A DNA stretch of 13,465 nucleotides from an uncultured Chitinophagaceae bacterium (GTDB lineage: Bacteria; Bacteroidota; Bacteroidia; Chitinophagales; Chitinophagaceae). Under the pieces are notes generated by a model that ran no database searches, was not told the DNA's origin, and saw only the letters and a list, made by a program, of their open reading frames with translations. The stretch spans positions 1-13,465 of the forward strand of contig CALCNY010000051.1 in the NCBI GenBank assembly GCA_937897585.1, in the 5' to 3' direction. Positions 1 to 7,227 of this stretch are shown piece by piece. The number at the start of each line of letters is the position of its first letter. Within the stretch, counting starts at the first letter, position 1. The translations under genes and the position numbers were made by a program.

Positions 1-186
1 AGCAGAACTGCAGACATAACTTATGATGGCTATGAAAATATATTAGGATTTAATTTTTCTACTGACCGTGAAATTTCTGTTTCAGAAAAAAATAAGTTAG
101 ATGTAAAACTGAATTACAAACAATACGAGTTTAATAAAGAAGTTTCCATAACATTTAATGTACCCAAAAATTATAAGCTCAAATAA
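1..186 (+). CDS. C-terminal end of a DUF4292-like lipoprotein (partial)
   Basis: Frame 1 is open from the window edge to a TAA at 184-186, giving 61 residues of a protein whose start lies outside. The visible part alternates short polar and hydrophobic stretches (NILGFNFSTDREISV, then VSITFNVPKNYKLK), typical of beta-strands, and ends in a basic tail. In Bacteroidota, an outer-membrane-associated DUF4292 lipoprotein ending in a strand plus a P-K/S-x-Y-K tail commonly precedes an EnvC-like M23 gene, which is what follows here. The assignment rests on that gene order and the tail, not on a domain I can see in full. The role of DUF4292 proteins is not firmly known. Confidence 0.5.
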   Translation, partial: SRTADITYDGYENILGFNFSTDREISVSEKNKLDVKLNYKQYEFNKEVSITFNVPKNYKLK

Positions 187-229
187 ATGTTAATTGCTTA
201 AATGAGGTTATTTATTTGATTAGCCTTTG

Positions 230-237
230 TATTTTTG
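230..237 (+). promoter_or_regulatory. Candidate -7 box (TATTTTTG) of the EnvC-like gene
   Basis: TATTTTTG matches the Bacteroidota -7 consensus TAnnTTTG exactly and ends 19 nt before the ATG at 257. No TTTG at the usual 19-21 nt spacing is present upstream (the nearest, at 215-218, is too close), so the -33 element is weak or absent. If used, transcription would begin near 243-246. That rules out the in-frame TTG at 227 as the start codon. Confidence 0.35.
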
Positions 238-256
238 CATACCCCAAATTCAATAC

Positions 257-1600
257 ATGACAAAACTCATTTTTTCCATTCTGGCTTTTCTAACCATGAG
301 TATGGTCGTATATGCTCAGCCAAAGTCGAGGGAAGAATTGGAGAAACAAAGGCAACAACTGAAAAAAGAAATTGAGGAGACGGAAACGCTTCTCAATAGT
401 AATAAAGCTCAAACCAAAGAAAATCTTCTTCAGTACAATTTGATTTCCAAAAAAGTTAATTTACAAGACAGAGTCATCGATAACATCAATCGTGATTTGC
501 ATATGCTTGATAACGACATGTACACAATTTCAAAAGATGTACGTCGATATGATTTGTTATTAGACACCTTGAAACAAGAATATGCCAAGAGTATGGTATA
601 TGCTTACAAGAACAGAAGTAGTTATGATTTTATGAATTTTATTTTTTCTTCGGCCAATTTCAATGATGCGATCAAAAGAATTTCTTATTTAAAAAGTTAT
701 CGTAGTTATAGAGAGATGCAAGGAGATAATATTGTTCGTACACAGGATTTAAGAAAGAAAAGAATCCAGGATTTGAATGGTACCAAACAACAAAAAAATC
801 AGGTGCTTGAAGTGCAAAGCAAAGAGATGGCAATTTTGGAAACGCAACAAAAAGAAAAAGATCGGGTAATTGCAGAATTAAAAAAACAAGGTAAACAACT
901 CAATAAACAAATCGCGGCCAAACAGAAGCAAATGCAGAAAGTAAATACAGCTATTGCTGCTGCGATACGTGCTGCTCAGGAAGAAGCCAGAAAAGAAGCG
1001 ATGGCAAAAGCTGCCGCTGAAAAGAAAAGATTAAAAGAAGAAGCAGATCGAATTGCCAAAGCGAACGCGACTGCTAATGCATCAACTGATGTTAAAAACA
1101 ATCCCACTAAGACAACTATCACTCCGATACCAAAACCAACTCCTGCACCAAAAGCAGCAGAAAGCGTTTTGTTGAATTCAGAAAACACCGCATTAAATGC
1201 TTCATTTGAAAAGAACAGAGGTGCATTGCCTTGGCCACTCGACAGAGGTGTAATCTTAATGCATTATGGTGCCAATACTTTACCAAGTGGAACGATTATG
1301 GATGTAACTTCTGTAACTATCTCCTCTGAAATTGGAACACCTGTTAAAGCAGTATTTGATGGTACTGTAACTGCAGTAAAACCCATTGAAGACATGATTG
1401 TGGTGATTATACAACATGGTCGTTATTTTACCACCTATAGTAATTTGTCTGGAGTGACCGTACAAAAAGGCCAATCTATAAAAACCGGTCAAACATTAGG
1501 AAGAGTTGCTGCTAATTTTGATGGCATCGGCGCGATTGATTTTTACATCAGTAATGAAACGAATAACTACGATCCGGAGAAATGGTTGAAGAGGAGGTAG
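257..1600 (+). CDS. EnvC-like murein hydrolase activator (coiled coil plus degenerate LytM/M23 domain)
   Basis: Predicted periplasmic protein of 447 residues that probably activates peptidoglycan amidases during cell separation, as EnvC does in E. coli. It has a signal peptide (residues 1-20, cut after VYA), long charged coiled coils (about 22-110 and 150-270, the latter rich in K, Q, E and A), a Thr/Pro/Ala linker (about 270-302) and a C-terminal LytM/M23 fold (about 323-446). The fold is marked by GTPVKAVFDGTV, then HGRYFTTYSNLSGV, then KTGQTLG. The usual zinc-binding HxH of active M23 enzymes (normally HLHFE) is replaced by AIDFYI (residues 426-431), and no HxxxD is seen at the first site. 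Like EnvC, it is therefore probably a non-catalytic activator. The frame also opens with a TTG at 227, but ATG 257 gives a clean signal peptide and lies downstream of the -7 box. It follows a DUF4292-like gene and may also be transcribed with it. Confidence 0.86.
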   Translation: MTKLIFSILAFLTMSMVVYAQPKSREELEKQRQQLKKEIEETETLLNSNKAQTKENLLQYNLISKKVNLQDRVIDNINRDLHMLDNDMYTISKDVRRYDLLLDTLKQEYAKSMVYAYKNRSSYDFMNFIFSSANFNDAIKRISYLKSYRSYREMQGDNIVRTQDLRKKRIQDLNGTKQQKNQVLEVQSKEMAILETQQKEKDRVIAELKKQGKQLNKQIAAKQKQMQKVNTAIAAAIRAAQEEARKEAMAKAAAEKKRLKEEADRIAKANATANASTDVKNNPTKTTITPIPKPTPAPKAAESVLLNSENTALNASFEKNRGALPWPLDRGVILMHYGANTLPSGTIMDVTSVTISSEIGTPVKAVFDGTVTAVKPIEDMIVVIIQHGRYFTTYSNLSGVTVQKGQSIKTGQTLGRVAANFDGIGAIDFYISNETNNYDPEKWLKRR

Positions 1601-1605
1601 GAAAA

Positions 1606-1705
1606 TCAATTTGATGATGTTTCAATTTGGAGATTTGAAAATTAATTATTCATTTACCAAATCGACCAATTACAAAATCATCAAATTACATAATTATCAA
1701 ATTGA
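1606..1705 (+). repeat. AT-rich degenerate inverted/tandem CAAATT repeats between convergent genes
   Basis: The spacer between the EnvC-like gene and bshA is built from variants of CAAATT/AATTTG. AATTTGATGAT (1608-1618) recurs inverted as ATCATCAAATT (1677-1687). TCAATTTGAT (1606-1615) recurs inverted as ATCAAATTGA (1696-1705), overlapping the bshA stop codon. The right half has a loose 15-16-nt period starting at CAATTAC, CAAATTA and CAAATTG. The arms could pair in either transcript and may help terminate both, but there is no GC-rich stem with a T tract. Confidence 0.5.
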
Positions 1706-2821
1706 CATCACTCTCTCATACAAAGCCTCATATTGCGGCACTATATTATCAATTCCAAATCGTTTCGCTTGTGCTAAGGCGTTAGCCTTGAATTGTAAGT
1801 GAGTAGCATTATCTGATAGAATTGCAATTGCATTGTTACTCATGTCTTCAATATCTCCAACATTGCTCATATAACCAGAATATCCATGGATGTTTATTTC
1901 AGGCAAACCGCCTGCATTGGTTGATATTACAGGCACTTCAGCGGCCATGGCTTCAAGAGCGGCTAATCCAAAACTTTCATATTCGCTTGGTAAAAGGAAC
2001 AAATCGGCAATAGGTAAAATGTCTTCTATTTGCTCTTGTTTTCCTAAAAATTTAATTTCGCCACATTGGTTACAGGTACGGGTAAACGCTTCTATTTCGG
2101 GTCTTTCAGGCCCATCGCCAATCAACAATAATTTTGAGGGGATTTTTTTATCTATTTCCAAAAAGATTTTTACCACATCTTGTATGCGTTTTAGTTTTCT
2201 GAAATTGGAAGCGTGTACAATTATTTTTTCTCCGTTAGGGGCAATCAATTTTTTAAAGGCATCAACAGGTTTTCTGTTAAATCTCTTGATGTCTATAAAA
2301 TTATAAATGACATCAATTGGTTTTTGTATGGAGAAGTTGCGATACGTTTCTTCTTTGAGGTTTTCTGAAACAGCAGTAAGAGCATCACTTTCTTCCATTG
2401 AAAAAGTTACAACCGGACTATAAGTTTTATCTCTGCCTACTAAGGTGATATCAGTGCCATGTAAAGTAGTTATAACAGGAAGTCGTTTCCCCTGTTTCAT
2501 CAAAATTTGTTTTGCCATATAAGCGGCTGATGCATGAGGAATGGCATAATGTACATGTAAAATATCTATGTCATGATTATTGGCTACATCCACCATGGCA
2601 CTGGCCAACGCTGTTTCGTATGGAGGAAAATCAAACAAAGGATAGGTTGGTACCCTTACTTCATGATAAAAAATATTCGCATGAAATCCACTTAATCGTA
2701 CGGGTTGCTGGTAAGTGATGAAATGAATATTGTGACCTTTTTCAGCTAATACTTTTCCAAGTTCTGTAGCCAGAACGCCCGAGCCGCCAAAAGTGGGGTA
2801 ACATACAATTGCAATATTCAT
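1697..2821 (-). CDS. bshA: N-acetyl-alpha-D-glucosaminyl L-malate synthase BshA
   Basis: Cytoplasmic GT4-family glycosyltransferase that joins UDP-GlcNAc to L-malate in the first step of bacillithiol synthesis. Its 374 residues match the usual BshA length. Family signatures are present: the N-terminal CYPTFGGSGVLATELG (7-22), HVHYAIPHA (89-97), TTLHGTDITLVG (118-129), YNFID (173-177), SNFRKLKR (205-212), GDGPER (235-240), and the donor-site ESFGLAALEAMA stretch with the E-x7-E pair E282/E290. The start at MNIAIVCYP puts the first Rossmann strand at the N-terminus, as expected. No bshB or bshC is nearby, so the rest of the pathway must be encoded elsewhere. The stop codon lies inside an AT-rich palindromic repeat, and two REP-like units sit 66 nt upstream of the start. 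Confidence 0.93.
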   Translation of the reverse strand: MNIAIVCYPTFGGSGVLATELGKVLAEKGHNIHFITYQQPVRLSGFHANIFYHEVRVPTYPLFDFPPYETALASAMVDVANNHDIDILHVHYAIPHASAAYMAKQILMKQGKRLPVITTLHGTDITLVGRDKTYSPVVTFSMEESDALTAVSENLKEETYRNFSIQKPIDVIYNFIDIKRFNRKPVDAFKKLIAPNGEKIIVHASNFRKLKRIQDVVKIFLEIDKKIPSKLLLIGDGPERPEIEAFTRTCNQCGEIKFLGKQEQIEDILPIADLFLLPSEYESFGLAALEAMAAEVPVISTNAGGLPEINIHGYSGYMSNVGDIEDMSNNAIAILSDNATHLQFKANALAQAKRFGIDNIVPQYEALYERVMSI

Positions 2822-2886
2822 GATTGATTGTTGAAAGATTGTTTCGCAATTTAGCTTTTATGGTTAATTGTGCCAAAATGATGTTT

Positions 2887-2944
2887 GCCCCCTCAATCCC
2901 CCAAGGGGGAAGTAAGCCCCCTGAAGTCCCCCAAAGGGGGATGT
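2887..2944 (+). repeat. REP-like CCCCC/GGGGG element, head-to-tail doublet
   Basis: Two adjacent 29-nt units. Unit 1 (2887-2915) reads G-CCCCC-TCAAT-CCCCC-AA-GGGGG-AAGTAA. Unit 2 (2916-2944) reads G-CCCCC-TGAAGT-CCCCC-AAA-GGGGG-ATGT. Each carries a CCCCC/GGGGG mini-hairpin with a 2-3 nt loop. Two more copies flank 11686-11811. The very GC-rich units stand out from the AT-rich surroundings. They lie in the divergent bshA/M28 spacer, outside any gene. Confidence 0.85.
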
Positions 2945-2960
2945 GTTTTGCCGGGATAAC

Positions 2961-2976
2961 CACGAATTCACGAATT
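2961..2976 (+). repeat. Tandem CACGAATT direct repeat
   Basis: CACGAATT occurs twice back to back (2961-2968 and 2969-2976), and the junction creates a GAATTC palindrome. It directly follows the REP-like doublet. It is a short intergenic repeat with no evident coding or regulatory role. Confidence 0.5.
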
Positions 2977-3017
2977 ATTTTTCATGAGAAAATGATTATT
3001 TCATATCCGTGAACCTA

Positions 3018-3059
3018 CTTTTACATTTAATATTTTACATTCGATATTTTACATTCAAT
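3018..3059 (+). repeat. Three tandem 14-nt ATTTTACATTCRAT units
   Basis: Units are CTTTTACATTTAAT (3018-3031), ATTTTACATTCGAT (3032-3045) and ATTTTACATTCAAT (3046-3059). The last two differ at one base. The array ends 16 nt before the candidate -7 box of the M28 peptidase gene, so it occupies the region where a -33 element or activator site would lie. It could be a regulatory array or simply a neutral microsatellite-like repeat. Confidence 0.75.
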
Positions 3060-3074
3060 TCTACTCCTTTTATT

Positions 3075-3082
3075 TAAGTTTG
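3075..3082 (+). promoter_or_regulatory. Candidate -7 box (TAAGTTTG) of the M28 peptidase gene
   Basis: TAAGTTTG matches TAnnTTTG exactly and ends 17 nt before the ATG at 3100, so transcription would start near 3088-3091. No TTTG is found at the expected -33 spacing; the 14-nt repeat array is there instead. Confidence 0.4.
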
Positions 3083-3099
3083 CTTACAATTCAAATTTC

Positions 3100-4473
3100 A
3101 TGAAGTACAGATTTTATTGTTTTATTTTATTGGCTGCTATTTGTCAATCAGTTAGCGCTCAGCAACAAGACTCCTTGTATATCAGAAAAATATTTAATGA
3201 AGTGATGACGAATGCCAATGCGTATGAAAATCTTCGTTTTATATGTAAAAAAATCGGTCCTCGTTTGAGCGGATCTGATAATGCTGCGAAGGCTGTTATA
3301 GAAACAGCCAGAATGATGAAAGAAGCAGGTGCAGATACAGTTTATTTACAACCTTGCATGGTGCCTCATTGGGTAAGAGGCGAGAAAGAATCAGGATATG
3401 TTACGTTGACGAACGGCGAAAAAAGAGAATTGAAATTATGTGCATTGGGTAATTCTTTAGGTAGCCCCAAAAAAGGGATGGAAGCTGAAATCATCGAAGT
3501 GAAATCTATTCAACAAATTAAAGAACTAGGTGAAAAAAATATCAAAGGGAAAATCGTGTTTCTCAATATTCCGATGAATCCAACATACCTATATACTTTT
3601 CATGCTTATGGAGAAAGTGGAGTCGCCAGATGGGCTGGACCTTCTGAAGCTGCGAAATACGGTGCCATAGGAGCGATGGTAAGATCATTGGCATCTAACA
3701 GTGATGATTACCCGCACACTGGAGTTATGAGTTATAATGATTCGTTTCCTAAGATTCCTGCCATTGCGATTAGCACCAATGATGCAGATTGGATTAGCAC
3801 ACAATTGAAAAACAATAAAGTAATTAAAGGCTGGTTTAAAACGTCTTGTGAAATGTTAGCTGATGTTCCTTCTGCAAATGTGATTGGAGAAATCAAAGGT
3901 TCAACTTTCCCTGATGAGATTGTTACAGTTGGTGGACATTTGGATAGCTGGGATTTAGCAGAAGGTGCCCATGATGATGGAACTGGTTGTGCGCAGTCTA
4001 TTGAATTATTAAGGACTTTCAAAGCTATTGGATATAAGCCCAAAAGAACGTTGAGAATCGTCATGTTCATGAATGAAGAAAACGGCAGCAGAGGAGAGGA
4101 GGCTTATTTTAATTCAGCAAAAGAAAAAAAAGAACATCATGTATTTGCTGTTGAAAGCGATGCCGGCGGATTTAGTCCAAGTGGCTTTGGAACTGATATG
4201 AATGCTGAGCAATTTGCTAAAGTGTTATCCTGGAAACATTTTTTTGAAGACTACGACATCAATAAATTTTCTAATGATGGCAGTGGTTCTGATATTGGCT
4301 CTTTAAAAGTATTAGGCACCGCTTTGGCGGAATTGCGTCCTGATAGTCAAAGATATTTTGATGTACACCACGCCAAAACAGATGTATTTGAAGCAGTAAG
4401 TAAAAGGGAACTTCATTTAGGCGCATTTGCTTTAGCAGCATTTGCTTATTTGGTTGATCAGTATGGTTTCTAA
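3100..4473 (+). CDS. Secreted M28 metallopeptidase, carboxypeptidase Q (PGCP)-like
   Basis: Exported zinc peptidase of 457 residues, predicted to remove residues from peptides outside the cytoplasm. A signal peptide covers residues 1-20 (cut after VSA). Residues about 130-235 resemble a protease-associated insert (KGKIVFLN, then AAKYGAIGAMVRS). The M28 core follows: GGHLDSWD (H280), AHDDGTG (D292/D293), FMNEENG (general base E326, ligand E327), ESDAGG (D354) and DVHHAKTD (H424, or its neighbour H423). All expected co-catalytic zinc ligands are thus visible. The GGHLDSWD, PKRTLR and ESDAGG wording closely follows animal carboxypeptidase Q (blood plasma glutamate carboxypeptidase) rather than bacterial aminopeptidase S, so a dipeptidase/carboxypeptidase activity is my inference. 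The gene stands alone, with its stop 5 nt from the stop of the facing gene. Confidence 0.92.
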   Translation: MKYRFYCFILLAAICQSVSAQQQDSLYIRKIFNEVMTNANAYENLRFICKKIGPRLSGSDNAAKAVIETARMMKEAGADTVYLQPCMVPHWVRGEKESGYVTLTNGEKRELKLCALGNSLGSPKKGMEAEIIEVKSIQQIKELGEKNIKGKIVFLNIPMNPTYLYTFHAYGESGVARWAGPSEAAKYGAIGAMVRSLASNSDDYPHTGVMSYNDSFPKIPAIAISTNDADWISTQLKNNKVIKGWFKTSCEMLADVPSANVIGEIKGSTFPDEIVTVGGHLDSWDLAEGAHDDGTGCAQSIELLRTFKAIGYKPKRTLRIVMFMNEENGSRGEEAYFNSAKEKKEHHVFAVESDAGGFSPSGFGTDMNAEQFAKVLSWKHFFEDYDINKFSNDGSGSDIGSLKVLGTALAELRPDSQRYFDVHHAKTDVFEAVSKRELHLGAFALAAFAYLVDQYGF

Positions 4474-4478
4474 ACGAA

Positions 4479-5174
4479 TTAGGCTTGTAATAAAAAGATA
4501 ACGGGTATTTTATGAAGCTCTGGTTTACTTTGCTTCCAAGAATTTACTGTTTTGGTTTCAATTCGTTCAAGCTTTCCCGTTATGTCGACTCCAATGCAAA
4601 TTTTTGTACTTCCAGCACATTGTTGAAGTAATGATTCCAGCAATTGATTATTGCGGTAAGGGGTTTCAATAAAAATTTTTGTACTGTTATTTTTTGCAGA
4701 TTCAGCTTCCAGTGATTTTATTTTTTTTATTCTTTCTGTATTATCAATTGGCAAGTAACCAACAAATTCAAACTGCTGACCATTTAAACCGCTAGCCATC
4801 AGTGCCAATAAAATCGAACTCGGTCCAACCAACGGTTTAATAATACATTTCATTTCCTGTGCAACAGCTATGAGTACCTGTCCGGGATCGGCAATGCCAG
4901 GGCAACCGGCTTCGCTAATGATGGCGATATTTTTTCCTTTTGAAATGGAGTTTTTAAAAGTACTAATTTGTTCAGCTTCTGCTTTATGAATCGTATGCCA
5001 TTCAAAATTGTCAATGACAATCGTGTTATCCATTGCTTTTAGAAATCTTCTTGTTGTTCTTTCATTTTCTGCAAAGATGACTTCACAATTTTTTACCGCA
5101 TCGATCACATAAGGAGGAATGGTTTCTTTTGCATCTTCTGCAAGAAAACAAGGTATGAGATAAACTGTTGGCAT
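4479..5174 (-). CDS. Short RsmI-like SAM-dependent methyltransferase (tetrapyrrole-methylase fold)
   Basis: Putative methyltransferase of 231 residues related to RsmI, which 2'-O-methylates C1402 of 16S rRNA. Family signatures in order: SEAGCPGIADPG (87-98, the SAM-site loop, DAGTPxISDPG in classic RsmI), PLVGPSSILLALMASGL (114-130), FVGYLP (137-142) and IETPYRN (169-175, ESPHR in RsmI). It starts VYLIPCFLAED rather than the classic ATPIGNLxD and lacks the C-terminal extension of RsmI, so it belongs to a shorter paralogous group and the rRNA target is uncertain. Its ATG overlaps the TAA of the upstream membrane-protein gene by one base (TAATG), which suggests translational coupling. Its stop lies 5 nt from the facing M28 gene. 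Confidence 0.82.
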   Translation of the reverse strand: MPTVYLIPCFLAEDAKETIPPYVIDAVKNCEVIFAENERTTRRFLKAMDNTIVIDNFEWHTIHKAEAEQISTFKNSISKGKNIAIISEAGCPGIADPGQVLIAVAQEMKCIIKPLVGPSSILLALMASGLNGQQFEFVGYLPIDNTERIKKIKSLEAESAKNNSTKIFIETPYRNNQLLESLLQQCAGSTKICIGVDITGKLERIETKTVNSWKQSKPELHKIPVIFLLQA

Positions 5175-5947
5175 TAGCTAATGATTACGTTGGTTTCTTT
5201 TGCTTTGTGTAAACTTAAAGTGGCAGCAATTACTGCATAGCTTGGCGCAAATAACCAACCAATGATGGGAACAAAATGAAATAGATAAAACACCATACCA
5301 TTTCCAATGGCGAGTCCACGATGATGACCTATCAAATCAATACTGGCGTTTGCATCAAGTTTGTTTCTTTCGCTGCTGTAATCTAACATGGAAAATCCCA
5401 TGTAATAACAATCGAGAAAAAATACGACGAGAGGAGTAACCCATCCAATCAATGGGATTAATGAAACAATCAGCAAGGCCAGCATATAAATGGTTTGCCA
5501 AGACATGTTTCTCAATGCAATCCTGATTCCTCTGATAATATCGGTGTATAATTGAGGAAAGCTGAAAGGAAAATCTTTGCCTGTCAAAATACTTTCTGTT
5601 TTTTCACTTAGGTAAGCGAATACCGGAGAGCCAATAATCAGAAACATGAATTTGAAAAAAGAGAAATAGAAAATCAGTAAGAGTAAGTGAATAAAAATCT
5701 GACCAATGATGAAAAAGAAACTCAACCAAGTGCCTTCCATATGATCGAGCCATTTTTTTACCCCAAATTTAGTCAGCATCCATGCTGTAGCGTTATTGCT
5801 GGAATGCCAGAAAAAATAAAATCCAACAACGAATAAGATAGAATATAAAAGACCAGGTATCAAAATCCATTTCCAAAGTTTATTTTTTTTGATAAACTGA
5901 TGGGCTTCAAAATAAGATTGTATGGAGATGATGATTTCTTTGAGCAT
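5174..5947 (-). CDS. EI24/CysZ-like inner-membrane protein
   Basis: Integral membrane protein of 257 residues with four hydrophobic blocks at about 25-47, 74-105, 152-186 and 216-243. Blocks two and three are long enough for hairpins or tilted helices, as in CysZ. The signature SPVFAYLSEKTE after the second block (107-118) fits the EI24 family (SPxxAxLxExxE), as does the PLIGWVTPL loop in the third. CysZ members carry sulfate, but no cysteine-synthesis genes are adjacent, so the substrate is unknown. It is translationally coupled to the RsmI-like gene and lies 67 nt downstream of the PorP/SprF gene, with which it may share a transcript. Confidence 0.8.
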   Translation of the reverse strand: MLKEIIISIQSYFEAHQFIKKNKLWKWILIPGLLYSILFVVGFYFFWHSSNNATAWMLTKFGVKKWLDHMEGTWLSFFFIIGQIFIHLLLLIFYFSFFKFMFLIIGSPVFAYLSEKTESILTGKDFPFSFPQLYTDIIRGIRIALRNMSWQTIYMLALLIVSLIPLIGWVTPLVVFFLDCYYMGFSMLDYSSERNKLDANASIDLIGHHRGLAIGNGMVFYLFHFVPIIGWLFAPSYAVIAATLSLHKAKETNVIIS

Positions 5948-6014
5948 AATGAAAGCTAATGCTTATCGTGTTGAACCGATACAATTAATTAAAGAATAAT
6001 CTTCGGGGATTTGA

Positions 6015-7040
6015 TTAAAACCTCGGACAAGGAATGCCCTTGCTTTCTGGTGGACGTTTGATGTAGATGATAGAAAATTCAGTACCACCACGACTTCCGG
6101 TAGCAGATTTCAAACCGCTGATATTGACATCATAGGTAGCACCAATTCTAAGCCCTCCAATTTCTAATCCTAAATAGGGAATAACGGCATCATTTACACG
6201 CATCCAGGAACCTACATAAACATTTGTTGGTTTTTCATCGTCTCCATTTGCATTAATAGAAAGAGTGCCACCAAGTACAGTTTCGCTGGCTTTGTTTTGA
6301 AACTGTTGAATAAAAGAAACATTTACACCAACTACATCAGAAATGGCAAATGAGCCGCCACCGTGAATTGTTGCTCTATTACTGAGGTACCAATTATTAT
6401 TTTGTTTGAAACTTAATTTAGGACGATTGATATGATACATGGAAAGACCAATGTAATAGTTGTTTTCGCCGTTACTTGAACCCGAATACAACAAGCCTGC
6501 ATTCATATCAAAATAATTCCTGGCGTTGTTACCATTTGTAAGTGCTGTATTCCCTAGATAATCATTGGAGGTTCCTTGTACAAATCCATTTTGAGTTAAT
6601 TCGTCTTCGAAAAATAGCTGACTAGTGTTTAAAACTAAATTAGAATAAGTTCCTTGAAATCCAGCACCAATTGTATTATAGCCGCTTTCATCTAAAGCTT
6701 TATGGTAAGAAAGTGACATTGAACCATAATTTAATTTAAGTGCTCCATTTGCGCTAGCATCTGTTAAACCTGAAATTCCTACTCCAAAAACATCTCCTTC
6801 TGGGATCTTATTTTTCATGATTGGAAAATCAACTGAAGCGCTTGAAGTAAGATATGCTTTAGGTATTGATACCCATTGATTTCTATTATTTGCAGCAACA
6901 CGCCAAACGCCTTCAAATTTCCCTGTAAATGCTGGGTTCAATGTAAGCGGAGATGCGAAAAATTGCGAAAAGTGCGGATCTTGTGCTTGTACATTTAATC
7001 CAAACAAAACAAAACCAATAAGTTGAAAGATTTTTCTCAT
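6015..7040 (-). CDS. PorP/SprF-family outer-membrane protein (type IX secretion/gliding group)
   Basis: Predicted outer-membrane beta-barrel of 341 residues. A signal peptide (1-19, cut after VQA) is followed by the family's N-terminal hallmark QDPHFSQFFASPLTLNPAF (20-38). The rest alternates polar and aromatic residues in strand-like segments (for example YNTIGAGFQGTYSNLVL, NNYYIGLSMYHINRP and NVYVGSWMRV) and finishes with a C-terminal strand. Family members are linked to type IX secretion, where some anchor adhesins or partner with gliding motor proteins. No SprB/SprE-like adhesin, OmpA/PD40 protein or other T9SS gene is next to it, so this is an orphan paralogue and its specific partner cannot be told. 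A near-consensus -7 box lies 19 nt upstream. Confidence 0.92.
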   Translation of the reverse strand: MRKIFQLIGFVLFGLNVQAQDPHFSQFFASPLTLNPAFTGKFEGVWRVAANNRNQWVSIPKAYLTSSASVDFPIMKNKIPEGDVFGVGISGLTDASANGALKLNYGSMSLSYHKALDESGYNTIGAGFQGTYSNLVLNTSQLFFEDELTQNGFVQGTSNDYLGNTALTNGNNARNYFDMNAGLLYSGSSNGENNYYIGLSMYHINRPKLSFKQNNNWYLSNRATIHGGGSFAISDVVGVNVSFIQQFQNKASETVLGGTLSINANGDDEKPTNVYVGSWMRVNDAVIPYLGLEIGGLRIGATYDVNISGLKSATGSRGGTEFSIIYIKRPPESKGIPCPRF

Positions 7041-7058
7041 GTTGAAAATGCTTATCCG

Positions 7059-7066
7059 TAAAGATA
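7059..7066 (-). promoter_or_regulatory. Candidate -7 box (TATCTTTA) of the PorP/SprF gene
   Basis: On the minus strand TATCTTTA is one base from TAnnTTTG and ends 18 nt before the start codon at 7040. No clear -33 TTTG is seen in the A/T-rich sequence upstream. Confidence 0.3.
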
Positions 7067-7227
7067 ATAAATTCAGTTTAAAAAGAAGCTGAAAAAATTG
7101 AAAGTTTGGGAGGATTCAGGTTAGGTTTTTGAGGGGAAAATCAAAATTTAAAAATAAAAAGTAAAAAAGAGGAAATAGGGGTGGGAAATTTCTAGTTTTC
7201 AATTTCAATTTTCGAATTTCTATTTAC

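Noticed and set aside
227..256. Upstream TTG start extending the EnvC-like protein by 10 residues
   Set aside because: The extension lies over the candidate -7 box, and the residues (MYFCIPQIQY) precede an otherwise perfect signal peptide starting at ATG 257.
1611..1802. 63-codon plus-strand frame after the EnvC-like gene
   Set aside because: It reads through the CAAATT repeats and then antisense to the end of bshA, with no protein-like features.
1890..2306. 138-codon plus-strand open frame inside bshA
   Set aside because: It is antisense to a gene with complete BshA motifs and its composition is typical of a shadow frame.
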